A DNA stretch of 64,000 nt from Mortierella sp. BCC40632 (Eukaryota > Mortierellomycota > Mortierellomycetes > Mortierellales > Mortierellaceae), in assembly GCA_011634665.1 (NCBI GenBank), contig WAEK01000001.1, forward strand, positions 1,934,501 through 1,998,500. Reading direction: 5' to 3'. Below the pieces are notes generated by a model. The model worked only from the letters and a program-made list of their open reading frames with translations, made no database searches and was not told the origin of the DNA. The position numbers and the translations under genes are program-made. This document shows positions 12,449-26,683 of this stretch, piece by piece (positions within the stretch are counted from its first letter, which is position 1; each line of letters starts with the position of its first letter).

Positions 12449-14515
12449 CTAGTAAAAGCCTCGGAGCTTTCGAGAAACACGCAAACAAATACGACCGTCA
12501 GATCCTCCAAGATAGCTGTCCATCAAAAGCACTCGAGAAGGATCCTTTCCAGTAGCCAAGATCCTGCCAATCGCATCATAAATTCGACGATCGTTCGAAC
12601 CCGATCGGACCAAACTACTGTCAGGACTCGTGTTGATCATCATCACATCCTGGTTCTCGAAAAAGATATCATCTTCCTTCTCATCCTTGGCTTTGGATCG
12701 TTGTTTCTTTTGAAAGAGTCGATGTTGTGTTTGTTGGTTTCGACGGAAGGTGGCTGGATCAGTGAGAGCAGTGGTATTGGGAGCTGCATAGATCGAAGTA
12801 CGTCCTGCTGTACAACCAATCCCCTCCCCTTTACTGGTCGACATATCCAACAGTCCTGCTTGAGGGAATCGGTCGACCATCGCATAAGGGCGGCCCACAG
12901 CAATATAGGCTAATCGCATCAAATCATTACCATCACGTCCCAAAATCTGAGCATAGGTCTCGAAACGAGTTCCCGTCAACCAATGCCAAGCCAGGTAGAG
13001 ACTCTTCCATGCATCCTTGTGTCGTAATGCAAAGGCACTCCAGGACTGTTCAAAGGACGTTGTTATACAGTCTTGTTGGAGAATAGCCCACATGGGGCTG
13101 TCGTGAGCAGGTGCGGCCGTAGGGTGTTGCCAGAACAGGGCCCCCGTCTGGATATACTCGGGTTGTTGAAAGATCAACCGAGGGGACTGCATGGGAAGTG
13201 TTGAGGGTGAAAAGTAGATAATGTCTTCGAATCCCGAGTTGATCAATGCAGCAATGGTGAGAGCCTTTTGTCGTTGTGCTGGGTCCTGGGACCGTTCACG
13301 GAAGTATTCGATCTCGCTTGGGTGGATCGGTGACTCGGACGAGATGGCGGGCACGGGTACATCCTCGTCGATTGGGGCCGTGGTTTGGATAACACCATCG
13401 GGGACCATGGAGCCCTCTTGGTCAAGGAAGCGGATGATGGCACCCCAAGAGGCGAGTGACTCTTCCATTTCCTCTGTCAGACCATCCTTGTCCTCACTTT
13501 GCTCGAACCAGACTTCGATGGGCATCGAGGATTGACTACGAATCAACCTGATCTGAACCAGAACATGATCGAGCGTTTGTCGACCGTCACCGTCCCGGAA
13601 CGCTGTCAGAACAATTCCCTGACCTACCCAACCGGGACTAAATTCTTTCCAGTTGGGCAGGATCTCCTTAAGGTTCCTCTTCCAGCTAAGGGATAGATCC
13701 CAACGTTCGCGTAATGAGATGTTTGGCCAGGTCTCGCGTTGGAGTCTATCCCGTTCATGATGGAAGAAGCTTCCCGATTGAGAAGCAGTCTTGGTGGCTG
13801 CTGCAAACGCCTGCTGGCATTGTTTGGCACCAAAAGTACGTGCCTTGAGAAAGGCAGTTTTGAGGTCCATGTCGGACCCATCTGGGTTTTTGTACACTGT
13901 GGAAGTAGTGGACTGGGACGGGTCCTTCTTTGGAGAGAGTTGAAAGACGGTGATGCCTGAGGGTTTGGAAGGATTGATCTCTGGAGTGCCCTTGCTGTTG
14001 CTGCCACTCCTGCTCCGGCCAGAGAGCCGACGCAGGGCTTGAGGGGCCATGGAGCGTGGATCGAGGTTGGGTCTTGAGATCGAGACGGACCAAGACCGAG
14101 GGGTGAGAAGTACGGTATAACAAAGAAGGAGAACACCCCCTGCACAGACAATCAGAAAGACGGTCGAGAAGCGACGACGACGGGGCATGGACGAGGTAAG
14201 GCCATGGAAGAGGTTTGGGCAGGCGCGTGCTAGACGGGCTTGAATTGAACGGGTACGGTGTTGATGCGAAGGGAAGGGACCAGCCTTGAGCGAGTTGGAC
14301 TTGAGTGCGGCCGTGTGGATGGAGGGGAGTGCGCCTGTGCCGGCTAGGACATGACTAGGTTGGAGAGGTGGACGACTATTGGCGCTTGCAGGGACCGAGC
14401 CATTGTTGGGCATAGGGCCAAGACTAAGGCTGACGCTACTGAGCCGCCGAGAGTTGACCTTGGGGGCGAAAGAGGAAGAGGAGACGACCGAGGATCGCTT
14501 CGGGGCAAAGGACAT
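12449..14515 (-). CDS. GT71 (MNN2-type) mannosyltransferase-like type II membrane protein
   Basis: This is a single exon of 688 aa. It has a basic, Ser-rich cytosolic tail, a membrane anchor at about residues 117-137 (RRRRFSTVFLIVCAGG and on), a linker, and a luminal domain like the MNN1/MNN2 alpha-mannosyltransferases that extend cell-wall mannan in the Golgi. Family landmarks are GIVLTAFRDGDGRQTLDHVL, LIRSQSSMPIEVWFEQ, YIQTGALFWQHP, PMWAILQQDC, FEQSWSAFALRH and GRPYAMVDRFPQAG. The usual manganese-binding DxD (DADN-like) before LP..SP..LF is replaced by SPST (IIYFSPSTLPMQSPRLIF), and the downstream GDKDTFR-type block reads GRDGNDLMR. It may be a pseudoenzyme or a divergent enzyme. The lack of introns contrasts with its neighbours. 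Confidence 0.83.
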   Translation of the reverse strand: MSFAPKRSSVVSSSSFAPKVNSRRLSSVSLSLGPMPNNGSVPASANSRPPLQPSHVLAGTGALPSIHTAALKSNSLKAGPFPSHQHRTRSIQARLARACPNLFHGLTSSMPRRRRFSTVFLIVCAGGVLLLCYTVLLTPRSWSVSISRPNLDPRSMAPQALRRLSGRSRSGSNSKGTPEINPSKPSGITVFQLSPKKDPSQSTTSTVYKNPDGSDMDLKTAFLKARTFGAKQCQQAFAAATKTASQSGSFFHHERDRLQRETWPNISLRERWDLSLSWKRNLKEILPNWKEFSPGWVGQGIVLTAFRDGDGRQTLDHVLVQIRLIRSQSSMPIEVWFEQSEDKDGLTEEMEESLASWGAIIRFLDQEGSMVPDGVIQTTAPIDEDVPVPAISSESPIHPSEIEYFRERSQDPAQRQKALTIAALINSGFEDIIYFSPSTLPMQSPRLIFQQPEYIQTGALFWQHPTAAPAHDSPMWAILQQDCITTSFEQSWSAFALRHKDAWKSLYLAWHWLTGTRFETYAQILGRDGNDLMRLAYIAVGRPYAMVDRFPQAGLLDMSTSKGEGIGCTAGRTSIYAAPNTTALTDPATFRRNQQTQHRLFQKKQRSKAKDEKEDDIFFENQDVMMINTSPDSSLVRSGSNDRRIYDAIGRILATGKDPSRVLLMDSYLGGSDGRICLRVSRKLRGFY

Positions 14516-16767
<2,252 letters not shown>

Positions 16768-17701
16768 ATGTCCCTCCCTACTCATCTCCAACGTAACCAC
16801 AGCACGTCCGCCTCGACGACCTCGACCGTCGTCACTCCGTCTTGGTCCATGTTTGCGACCATGAGTAACGTCTCTGTTTTGTCCGACCGACTATCACAAC
16901 ATGCAGTCAACCGACTCAACGCTCTGTCACCTCCTCTCTTGCCTCTTCATAACCCTCCCAGAACCATGCCAACTACTAGAGTCATACCAACTAATACAAC
17001 CACAACCACAGCCACAGCCACAGCCACAGCCACAAGTCATGGCGCCAACCCATCAGGTCGCAATCCCTTTCGTCGACTCCCCCCACGGCTTGATCACTTT
17101 TTCCGCCCACTCTCGACTGGTAGCAGCCCCGGTCAATCTGGAAGTCGATGTTGTTGTCCCGCGCCTGCAGGCCCAGGTTCGGTTCACAGCAGCGGCTGGA
17201 GCGCATCCTGTCCTATCCATAATCAAGGAATGAGTATTCACCCACTCCAGTCCACCCACCAACACCAACAACAACAACAACATCTACCGACTCATTCGAT
17301 CCATCGCCACAGTTGGACAGGTCTATCCTCACCTCTTTCCAAGAAGCAGTCTGTGAAGCACTCACTGGAATTGACGCGAGGCTACCCGACAGGACTCTGT
17401 CTCTCGACGAGTCCACCGGTGACGACGACCTGGGATGAAAAGGACCATGGCAATGGGCAGCTGGAGGGACGAACATCGATCGGAACCAACATGGCATTCA
17501 ATTTGGATGCGATCAAGATGTTTTTAAGTTCGTCTTTCTTTTCCAACATTCTCAAAGCGATCACTATCTTGATCGCTGTGCTGCTCGTTGCCTTTGCACT
17601 CGACACCATTGTGATACTCTCGAGACCCTTGCCAAACCAACTCCAGGAGCTCTTATTCCGTGCTCAACAAGAGCTACAGAATCAGCAGAGTCAACAAAGT
17701 C

Positions 17702-17732
<31 letters not shown>

Positions 17733-18336
17733 GGATCCATTATCACATCCACAACTCCTCGAATTTCCCCGTTTGTTGTCAATGAATGACAGGGCATCGT
17801 TGATTGTCACGACCGTCTTTTCGATCGTTACAATTGCTTATTCTTGTTTGACTATGGTACTCGAGTCCAGACGACCTCCTGAAGGATTGGATACTTCCAA
17901 ATCCAAACCGTTGATTGTTATTATTTCCGAGATTATCGCGTCTATTGTTTGGGCCCAAGTCCTGAGTGTCACGATATATATTTATCTTTGGACCTTTGGA
18001 TGTTCCGAGCCTGGAGAGCGACCGTTGGAGAGGTTATGGCGATTGAGTAGTGGATTATCCTCTTTTTCTTTTTCCTCTTCTTCATCTTCCTCTTCTTCAT
18101 CATCTAATTCTACAACTTCATCAGCATCAGCATCGTCGACCTCCTCTATATCACCTTCGACCTTGACGGCATTGGCGGCGATAATGGATGAGAACCGGGA
18201 TTTGATGGATCGGATATGTCGTCGACAAGGAGCGATGGCAGGACTTGAGTTGATATTGGTCCTGTTGCTTATTTGGAATTTTTACACCAACCTAGCAAAG
18301 AACTTTCAATTCATCCGCGCCGTCTCGCGATCATAA
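16768..18336 (+). CDS. Four-transmembrane protein with Ser/Gln-rich N-terminus
   Basis: No recognised family. I start at the first in-frame ATG (16768); the same frame is open for about 145 further bases upstream, so the N-terminus is uncertain. About 260 residues of Ser/Thr/Pro/His-rich sequence come first, with TA and polyQ runs. Four hydrophobic helices follow: ILKAITILIAVLLVAFALD, LIVTTVFSIVTIAYSCLTMV, LIVIISEIIASIVWAQVLSV and GLELILVLLLIWNFYTNLA. A polyQ loop sits between TM1 and TM2, and a Ser-rich loop with more than 20 Ser lies between TM3 and TM4. The layout resembles MARVEL or other tetraspan membrane proteins, but no diagnostic motif is present. The stop TAA is at 18334-18336. Confidence 0.6.
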
Positions 18337-18869
18337 AAAAGAAAAAAAAGAAACAAAAAAGAAGAGCAAGAAAAGAAGATGTCCAATTGACTATTGCATC
18401 TTTGTGTGTGTGTGTGTGCAATGCGGTATTGTTACATGATGTACAATTGTAAGCGCGAGCTCTCATTTCATATTTTAGTTACGAGGTACAAGGAAGAACA
18501 AAGAAGAGGAGGAGAGAGAGGGGAGTCTTGTGTCCTGGTTGTATCGAACGTTCGACTGGAACTGGGAAGAAAGGAAAAACAGGCTAAGAGAGGAGGCTAT
18601 TCTTCTCTCTCTTGCACACAAGTGGGAAAACCCCCACAAGTCTCTCAGGGATTGAAAGTGTCTTTTCCCTTTTCTCTCTCTCTTTCACTCTCTCACTCTC
18701 TCACTTTCTCTCCTTCCCACTTTCTCTCGAAACCACGTCTCCTCATTGCGCGAGCTTTTGTTTTGTTTTTTTTTTTTTTTTATTTATTATTTCTCTCCCT
18801 GCCTCTTTCTTTATCTCTTTGTTTGCACCTGCTCCTGCTTTGATAACTGCCCACTCTCTCCTTTATCCT

Positions 18870-18918
<49 letters not shown>

Positions 18919-18978
18919 TCTCTGCTCTCTCTCTCTCGTCTCTTCATTAAAAGAACAGCAACAACATCATCAACAAAT
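18337..18978. other. Spacer and CT-rich promoter of arrestin gene 1
   Basis: No gene is seen. It contains a TG run (18403-18418) and CT-rich blocks at 18675-18730 and 18870-18940, immediately upstream of the next start codon. Confidence 0.55.
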
Positions 18979-20671
18979 ATGGTGTTTGGAATAAGAAACG
19001 AGCCCAAGGTCAGGCATTTGACGATTGACGTGATTACGGGCAAGACCTTTGCCGTCAAGGGCATCCCACTCCTGCATGGTTGTCCTGATGAGCCCATGGT
19101 CGTTCATGCACAAGTCTCGCTCGAGACCAGTCAAGATGTTCGAGCAAGTGCTGTCGAGATTTCGTTCAAGGTTGTCTGTAGAACCCATTACTTTTGTAAG
19201 TTTTGTCTTTTTTTTCTCCCAACGGTAGTAATGGGGACTCCAACACCTCCCCCCCTCTCTCTTAGTTTGAGCTTTTTTTCCCCCCTGTTTCCCGCCAAAA
19301 AAGAAAAAAAAAATGAAACAAACAAAAAACAACTTTTCTCTCTCTCTCTCTCTCTTTCTCATCATCTTACAACAGCACAGGACGAGGCGTCCAGGAAACT
19401 CGAAGGCACTCAGATCTTTTACTCTAAACAATGGGAATTGGACGTGGACCGACCAAGAGAAGGCTATATTCGTCAGGGACATTATGCTCGACAAGTCTCT
19501 GTAGTACTGGACCCAGCTTGGCCTTCCTCGGCCGAGACCCCATTTGGATCGATGCGATACCTGTTTGAGGCTCGGTTGAAGGGCGCCAAGGGGATTCTAT
19601 TGACTCGGACCGATTGGGTGGTCACTCAGGAGATTTGGGTCCTCAACTCGAAGCTCCCCCATCCTCTTTCTCTTTTTCCGGAACTTGAACCCAACGATCA
19701 TCGCCGCAACTCTTCTTTCTTTGCAGACCCAACAGAGATCGCCCCAATGGATCGTCCTGTGGCTATTGAAGGACGTTGGAAGGGCCAGTTGTATACACTG
19801 TCGATTCCTTCTGACACGTTTTGTCTTGGTCAAGTTCTTCCCATTACCATCGAGTTCCACAAACAACATTGTACAAGAAATTCGCTCCAAAGAGAATCTC
19901 TTGCTCTTGTCCAAAAGATGAATAACGCCAGTTTTGTCCTCAAGGAGAGTAGGACGTATCGAGCGACATTTGTTCAAGAGACGTATGAGATGGTGGAAAA
20001 GTTGCTCCGCGTCACGGTGCATGCTGGATGGGACACGTTTGGCGTGGCCAGGCAAGGGCAAGGAGAAGGGCAAGGGCAAGGGCAAGGGGAAGAGGATGGA
20101 ACCGGGGACAACTACACAAACACGAACGGGGACCGGAGCGAGGTGGCAATGCTTGAAAGGCATCGGCAGGAGCAGAGACGTTCTGGTGCCTGGAAGAGGA
20201 CAATCCACGTGTCCTTGCCATCGTCACCGACCTTGTCCACCAGTGTCCGGACAAAGTACCTGGATATCCAGCATTCGCTCGAGGTTATTCTCGAGTTCCA
20301 GACGGGCATGAGTTTCAAGTCTGAAAAGTTGTGTGTGCCCTGTAGGTTGTCCTTTCTTTCTTCTTTTTGGTTGCTTTCTTTTGTTGATGAAGATGATGTG
20401 TGTGTGTTTTTTAGGGTGTGCGTGTGTGTTATGGTCTAATTCCAATCTATCATGAACCGTTTCGTTGGCTCTTTTTATTTTTTTTTTTTTTTTTTTTTGT
20501 TTTCCAGTCGAGCTCCAGATTACAGCGCCAAGGCCTATTCCCGTGGACCCACTTTTGCCTGAATATGCAGAGGAGCAGCATCGAGTCATCGAGGCCACGT
20601 CCTTGATCGAACCACCACCAGCCATCGACTCTTCTGAAGATGAGCTCCCAATGTACTCTCGCTATGAGTGA
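18979..20671 (+). CDS. Arrestin-domain protein (alpha-arrestin-like), copy 1
   Basis: Alpha-arrestins are adaptors that recruit Rsp5/NEDD4 ubiquitin ligases to membrane transporters. Exons 18979-19195, 19376-20341 and 20508-20671 sum to 1347 nt (448 aa) with all phases closing. The N-terminal arrestin fold shows LTIDVITGKTFAVKGIPL and VEISFKVVCRTHYF; the C-terminal arrestin half shows GRWKGQLYTLSIPSDTFCLG and LPITIEFHKQH. A (GQ)n-rich loop is encoded near 20055-20095. The tail has two LPxY sequences (LPEY, LPMY), plausible variant PY motifs for WW-domain binding. It is followed only 239 bases later by a second arrestin gene on the same strand, suggesting tandem duplication. Confidence 0.85.
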
Positions 20672-20771
20672 AAAAAAAAAAAAATCACGCTCTGTGTTGT
20701 CAACAATGCACACAAAGCAACCCCCATACAAACCAACGCAAGCACAAGCAAATGTCAGTGAAGAAGAACGA

Positions 20772-20813
<42 letters not shown>

Positions 20814-20910
20814 TAGCACAGGAGAGAGGTACTTTCTCTACTTTTTTTCTTGTTCTCTTTTTTGGAATGCATTTCGTCCGATTCCATCCCACCTAGCTCC
20901 ATTCCTCTCC
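20672..20910. repeat. Short intergenic region with ~38-base poly-T
   Basis: The gap between the two arrestin genes is dominated by a T run at about 20775-20812, opposite a short A run just after the upstream stop. It presumably holds the 3' end of copy 1 and the promoter of copy 2. Confidence 0.6.
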
Positions 20911-22153
20911 ATGACATTCAAACACAAAAAGAAACTCTCGATCGACCTCTTTGACGGTGAGCCAGGTCCAAGGAGCACGACTCTGATTCGTGACTCCAGA
21001 GACAGCCCATTCTCGTCACTACTTATCCGTGGTCGAGTTCGGTTCGAGACCAATGAAGAGTGCAGGGGGGACTGGGTTCCTTGCAAGTTTGTGGGCAAAA
21101 TCTCTTGTACCTGGACAGGTCGGTGTCTTTTCTTCTTTTTTCTTTTGCTGTCTTTCAATGCATAGGCAAGGAGAAACTGACCTATTCCTTTTTCTTCTTC
21201 TTCTTCTCTTTCAGAGGACGATAGCGAGTACAAAGCAAGGGAACGGTTCGTGGAGCAACACTGGGCACTCAGTGTTCAACATTCGAGACCACATAGGATA
21301 ATGGCTGGCGTGTACGAAACTCCCTTCGAGATCCCACTCTTGTCGACATTCCCACCCTCTTGCAAAGGGAATGGTGAGGTGAGCTATAAAATCGAGGCTC
21401 GGTTGGTCCGTCGATGGCGTCTTGATATCGTAGTCCAAAAGGAAATCTGGTTCCTACCAACTCCAACGCTTCCGTTCAACGTTCAGTCAATGTCATTGTC
21501 ATCGTCATTGTCCTTGCCACCCTCGCCACCAGTGATAAATAGTGATCTTTGGAAGGATGCGTTACCGTTCTCGGTAGAGATGCCTTCGACACTTTGGTTC
21601 ATGGGACAGGTGGTTCCTGTTACATACCGGCTCGGTCCCTTCCTGGCAGAAAGTGCCTTGTCAGGCCAACAGGTGCGCCTTCTAAGGCCAAGACTGAGGT
21701 TGAAGCAATACCAACGGATGACGACTACGGAAGGTCGACAATCGACCCACGAACAAAAAGTTTATATGGTTGACAAGGCGTTGGATTGGCCAAAGAATGA
21801 GGCCCAGCAATGGGAACATACGGTTCTGGTTGCAGTCCCACCTATTCTTGAGATTATGCCTGCAGTGGATACATCTGTTTATGCAGCCTGGCACTCGGTG
21901 AACCTTGAAGTGGGGTTGGTCACTCGGGGTCATAAAGGGATCCTGAAGATTAAATGTAAGGAAAAGACATGGAATAAGAGAAGGAGCATGTTGTTTGACT
22001 CGAATAGACCGTTGACTGACCGTTTCCTCTTTGTCTCTCTCTATTTTTTTTTTTTTTTTTTTCAAATGGACACGCGACATATCAATGGGATATCTAGCCA
22101 GAGTAAGGATTGTAGGCGCGTGGCCAGCACAAGTGACAGATAGCAGGAGTTGA
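20911..22153 (+). CDS. Arrestin-domain protein, copy 2
   Basis: Exons 20911-21118, 21215-21955 and 22098-22153 sum to 1005 nt (334 aa) with phases closing. Recognisable arrestin features are LIRGRVRFETNEECRG, KFVGKISCTWTE, FEIPLLSTFPPSC, GEVSYKIEARLVRRW and a C-terminal WFMGQVVPVTYRLGPF. If the last intron is spliced, the protein ends KSRVRIVGAWPAQVTDSRS; if retained, the frame runs to 22143 and ends in poly-Phe sequence. The spliced form is the better one because it restores an arrestin-like final beta strand. It is shorter than copy 1 and lacks its LPxY tail, so the two copies may differ in ligase recruitment (inference). Confidence 0.82.
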
Positions 22154-22777
22154 GTAAAGAAAGAGAAAAGAGATCCGTTGGATATGAATGTGGGGCAATA
22201 GAGAAGTGGGGTGAGAGAAAGGTGAGTGCTAGGATGGACTATGAGAGCAAGTGTAGAGGCAAAGGGCAAAGGGCAAAAAGGCAAGGGCAAGGGGTGTGTG
22301 TAGTTTTTCTATGGACCGATAGACCCGTGTGGGGGATGGATGACTTTGTAGATCTGGTGTTGGTTGGTGGTGGTGGTGGATGGGAGAGAGCATCTTCTTC
22401 TCCAAGTAGCTTTGTGAGTCGATCAACCCGGGATCCTCCATTGCTTCCCCGCGTTTTCCTATTTGTGTCATGCGTTCTGATGTGGTCGTGTCGATGAGTC
22501 TGGTAGGGTAGAAGAAGTGGGCCTCTATTTGAAAATATATACTCTCTCCACATCCAGATATGGCATCGACCAGTTGGACAGCGTGAGGAAGCGAGCCAGG
22601 AGGTTGGAGGGAGAGAAAGAGGAGAGAGTAGAAAAGGGAGAACAGAGGAAAGAGACAACATCTCATCAGCAGGAGAAAGAAGAAAAAGAAAAAGGAAAAA
22701 AAAAAAGACATCGAATCATAAGTCGTATGAGAAGAAGAAGAATCTAGCAGAAAACTCTCTCTCTCTCTCTCTATATC

Positions 22778-22814
<37 letters not shown>

Positions 22815-23124
22815 CTAATATATCTATATATATATCTATCTATCTATATATATATCTATCTCTTATATAGAAGAAGAAGAAGAAGAAGAAGAAGGATCAT
22901 CTTTTTTGCGGGGACGGTGGAGGCTTTCTTTTCACATCTCTCTTTATCTCTTTCCGTTTCTTAATATCTCTCTTATCTTTTCTTTTCTCTCTCTCTCTTT
23001 CTCTCTCATTCTCTAGTGATCTCTCTCCCTCTCTCTACCTCTCTACCTCTCTACCTCTCTCTCTCTCTCTCTTAACCATCTCTCTCTTTCCGTATCGTCC
23101 TCGTCCGCACTGACTCCCACCTGA
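22154..23124. other. Spacer with CT/AT microsatellites upstream of PTC7-like gene
   Basis: No gene is seen. It contains CT and AT repeats (22757-22866), GAA repeats (22869-22892) and CT-rich sequence (22980-23075) up to the next ATG. Confidence 0.55.
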
Positions 23125-24736
23125 ATGAGCAAGGCCAAGCAGATCCATTCCATCCTCCGCGGCCAACAGCAGCTTCTCCTGCAGCAGCTCCATCTCGCTG
23201 CCTCGGCCAGCTCCGGCTCGTCGCTGCGGCTCCTTCCTCTTCGGTCTCTGTCTACCACTGTCGTCCACACAATCGACTCGACAACGACGAGTTCTCGTTC
23301 CACCATCCATACCTCCTCTGACTCGCAAGTCTGCAGTCCCCAAGACCCGACTCGTCTCTCTTCCAACCAAAGGTCACCTCCCCATCCATCCCGACAGCAA
23401 CAGCAACAGCAGCCACAACAACAACGACAGCAACCGCGACAACAACAAGTACGGTATTACTATCACTACCCTTGTCGGCACCGACCACTCCAGCAGCCAC
23501 TACAACCACCTTTATATCGTCAAAGACCGCGGGATCCTCTTTACTCGACTACTGTTGCTCCAAGAGCACTCCTTCATACTTCGTCTTGTCTACACTCTTC
23601 GGCCTCGGCGCGCGCCAATGCCGCCGCGGCCCTTTCTGCTTCGTCTTCTTCGGCCCCGTCCGCATCATCTGCTTCGTCGGCGTCCTCTCCGAGCGGCGCC
23701 GACTCTATACCCCTGGGCGCTGGTGGTAGTGACCCAAACAACAACAGCAACAACAGCAACAACAACAATGATGATGACGGTGGAAGAAGAGGCACTGCAT
23801 CTCCAGGGTCTGAAGGTGCACACGTGTTTACACAGGCAATGGAGGCCAATGCCCATCCTACCCATGCACAAGGACAAGATTCAACCTCTCGACCTTGGGC
23901 CTCGGAGCTCCCCTGGATAGATCCATTTACACAGGCATCGTTCGATCCACCATTATCACGTCCAGGAGCAGGTGCCAGGACAACAGGGACGACCATGACG
24001 ACCATGACAGGGAGTTCCTTTTTTGAACAACCCTTTCATGCCACGACTCGACACAATTATGTTTTTGCGCATGGAGCCTCTGGATTTGCCAAGAACCCAA
24101 ACCGAGGTCCTGTCCTGACACCTGAAGAAGACCGAGCCTATTTCAGTGTCCAGGTTGGCGAAGATTCCTACTTTCGACGACATGATGCCCTTGGAGTGGC
24201 AGATGGAGTTGGTGGATGGTGCGGTACTTCAGGCAAGTTATTTGATCTCTTTGTATCTCTCTCTCTTTTTTTTTTTTTTTTTGGAGCAAGCAAGCAAACA
24301 ACAATAACAGCAACAACAACAACAAATAATGGGAACACAGGATCAGCATCAACATTACAAGCTGCATGACGGAAAGACAGACGAATTGTGCCAATCCAAA
24401 GGAAAAGGAAGCCACAGGGGGGAAGAGAGAGAGAGAAAGAAAGAGAGAGAGAGAGAGAGAGGCAAGCGGGAGAGAAGAAGGGGAAGAGGGGGGTGAGTGA
24501 ACACGAGGACATTGGAGAAGAGAACGAGAAAAAAAAAGAAAAAAAAGACAATTATTAGGAGAGATCGAGTTGCGAAACAAGATAACGACCTTTTGCATGT
24601 CGACTTGCATTCGTCTATCATGCCCTATGCCTATCTCAACCTTTTTGGTGCAATCTTATTCACATCTGTTTGTTGATCGAGGGATACACAACCGCATATA
24701 TCACACAACATCACCACGACACGGCATCTCTCTCTT

Positions 24737-24779
<43 letters not shown>

Positions 24780-26395
24780 TTACTCATTTTTGACAACGCA
24801 AGAGCAAGCAGATGTGGTTGATCCCGGGAACAAGGAAGAAAAATAAAAAAAAAAGAAAACCCCCCTAGTCTTGAAAGGATATGAACAAATGCAAAGAGAG
24901 AGAGAGAGATCGACTGCAGGAATGCAATACGCATCAACCCTCACTTCACCCCCTTCTTCTTTCACCTTTTTCCCATGAAAATGAAGCTGACCCGCAGCAG
25001 GGCCTAACTCTTTCTCCTTTTTTTTTTTCTTTTTCTTTTTTTTTTTTTTTTTTTTATCTTTTATCTTTTTTTTTTTTTTTTCTTTTCTTCTTTTTCTTCT
25101 TTTTAGGGAGACCAATCCTGCTTTTGTACTCGCGCAAGTTGATGCACTATGCATTTTTGGAACTGGAAAAGTACGACAACATTGAAGAAGAAGCCTTTTA
25201 CGACTATTTTAATGTCAACCCAGTCGAAATCCTTGAACGGAGTTATGAGCAGAGTGCACGCGATGCCAAAAAAGAGGTAAGAAGAGAGAGAGAGAGAGAG
25301 AGAGAGAGACCTTTTTTTTTTTTGTATCGCCTATCGGTCGATCGATCGAATTCCATGGATTATATTGCTATTAACAATCTAGCTCACACACACACAAAAA
25401 AAAAAAAAAAAAACCATCATCAACAACAACTAAACCCCACAATATCTTCTTTCGTACATATAATCAAATAGGGCTTGATCGGCTCCTCAACAGCTTGCAT
25501 TGCTATTCTTCGGGACGATGAACTTCGGATTGCAAATTTGGGAGATTGTGGCGTGAGTGTGATCCGAAAGAATGAATTCATCTTTCGAACGGAGGAACAA
25601 CAACATTCTTTTAATTTCCCCTTTCAACTCGGAACCGGTAGTACGGACAGTCCCACGGATGCTCAAGTCTTTACGGTCAAGGTCGAAAGTGGAGATATTG
25701 TGGTCATGGGTACCGACGGTATCTTTGATAACTTGTTTGATGAAGACATTCTTGAGGAGGTGGTTCGTTGTGTCAATGGTGGGAAAGAATCTGAACATGC
25801 TCAGAATCCCTTTGGAACCAATACGAATACGACAAAGAGCAAAGGTGGAGTAGGAGGACTTTGGAGTGGTTTGACCAGTGCTGCCAAGTTTGCTTCTACT
25901 TCCTCTTCTACTATTGCTGCAGCTATCACTGGAAAGGCGCATCCCGCACCTGTATCAACACCCGCAGCAACAACAGGATCCGAGTCTGATCATCCAGATT
26001 CGACCGATGAACAGGACGACACTCACAAGGATTCAGAAACCCCGTCTTCCTCCAACGTGTGTGAACTCTCCCCACTCGCTGCTGCAGCCATTGCAGCAGC
26101 AGAGTCGAGTGCCTTGCCCCCTTCAGCAGCTCTGTATGGTCTTGGCAAGGATTCCAAATCTCTCCCGACCCGTACCCCAACACAATACCGTCGCCCCATC
26201 CCAGAACCCAGTGTGATCAGTGATGCATTGGCCAAGCGGGCCAAGTGCGTAAGCGAAGATACCCGACACCATGGAAGTCCCTTCCAAAGCCGTGCCATGC
26301 AAGAGGGTCTCTATTACCAAGGAGGCAAACAGGACGACATGAGTGTCCTTGTCGCCATCATCAAGGTAGCTGAGGATTCACCCGATCGACGGTAA
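23125..26395 (+). CDS. PTC7: PP2C-type Ser/Thr phosphatase, Ptc7/PPTC7 family
   Basis: This is a metal-dependent phosphatase; family members act in mitochondria, for example on coenzyme Q biosynthesis proteins. The N-terminus is Arg/Ser-rich and nearly free of acids (MSKAKQIHSILRGQQQLLLQ), consistent with mitochondrial import, then polyQ and Asn/Ser-rich sequence. Exons 23125-24232, 25107-25276 and 25472-26395 sum to 2202 nt (733 aa). Metal ligands are visible in VADGVGGW, NLGDCGVS, MGTDGIFDN and GKQDDMSVLVA. The 874-base first intron has donor CAG|GCAAGT (GC-AG); a weak GT donor nine bases upstream (GCG|GTACTT) would keep the frame but drop three residues. A large Ser/Thr/Ala-rich insertion (about residues 530-660) lies before the last motif, so the protein is far longer than yeast Ptc7. 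Confidence 0.9.
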
Positions 26396-26589
26396 AAATA
26401 ATCTGGAAGCGAGCAAAGCGAAGGGAGGAGTATTTAGGGGGAAGGGAGAGGAAGAAGAGAGTAAAGAGGGAAAGTCAAAAAGAAAGAATCGACCACAGAG
26501 CGAAGGAGCATTCAATAAAAAATAAAATAAAAATAAAAATACACAAGAGATTCCTTCTGAAGAGACAAATTTACAGCTTTACAAAGATA

Positions 26590-26643
<54 letters not shown>

Positions 26644-26683
26644 AAAAAGAGAGACTATCTACATCGGTACTTTTTCTCTTCTG
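26396..26683. terminator. Shared 3' region, AATAAA cluster and GA array
   Basis: This is the convergent gap between the PTC7-like and DCR2-like genes. AATAAA-type polyadenylation signals cluster at 26513-26540 for the plus-strand gene. A (GA)n array covers 26592-26638. Confidence 0.45.

Noticed and set aside
25107..25140. Possible frameshift in the PTC7-like exon 2 (another frame reads ETNPA)
   Set aside because: The exon closes in frame with both neighbours, so no frameshift is required.
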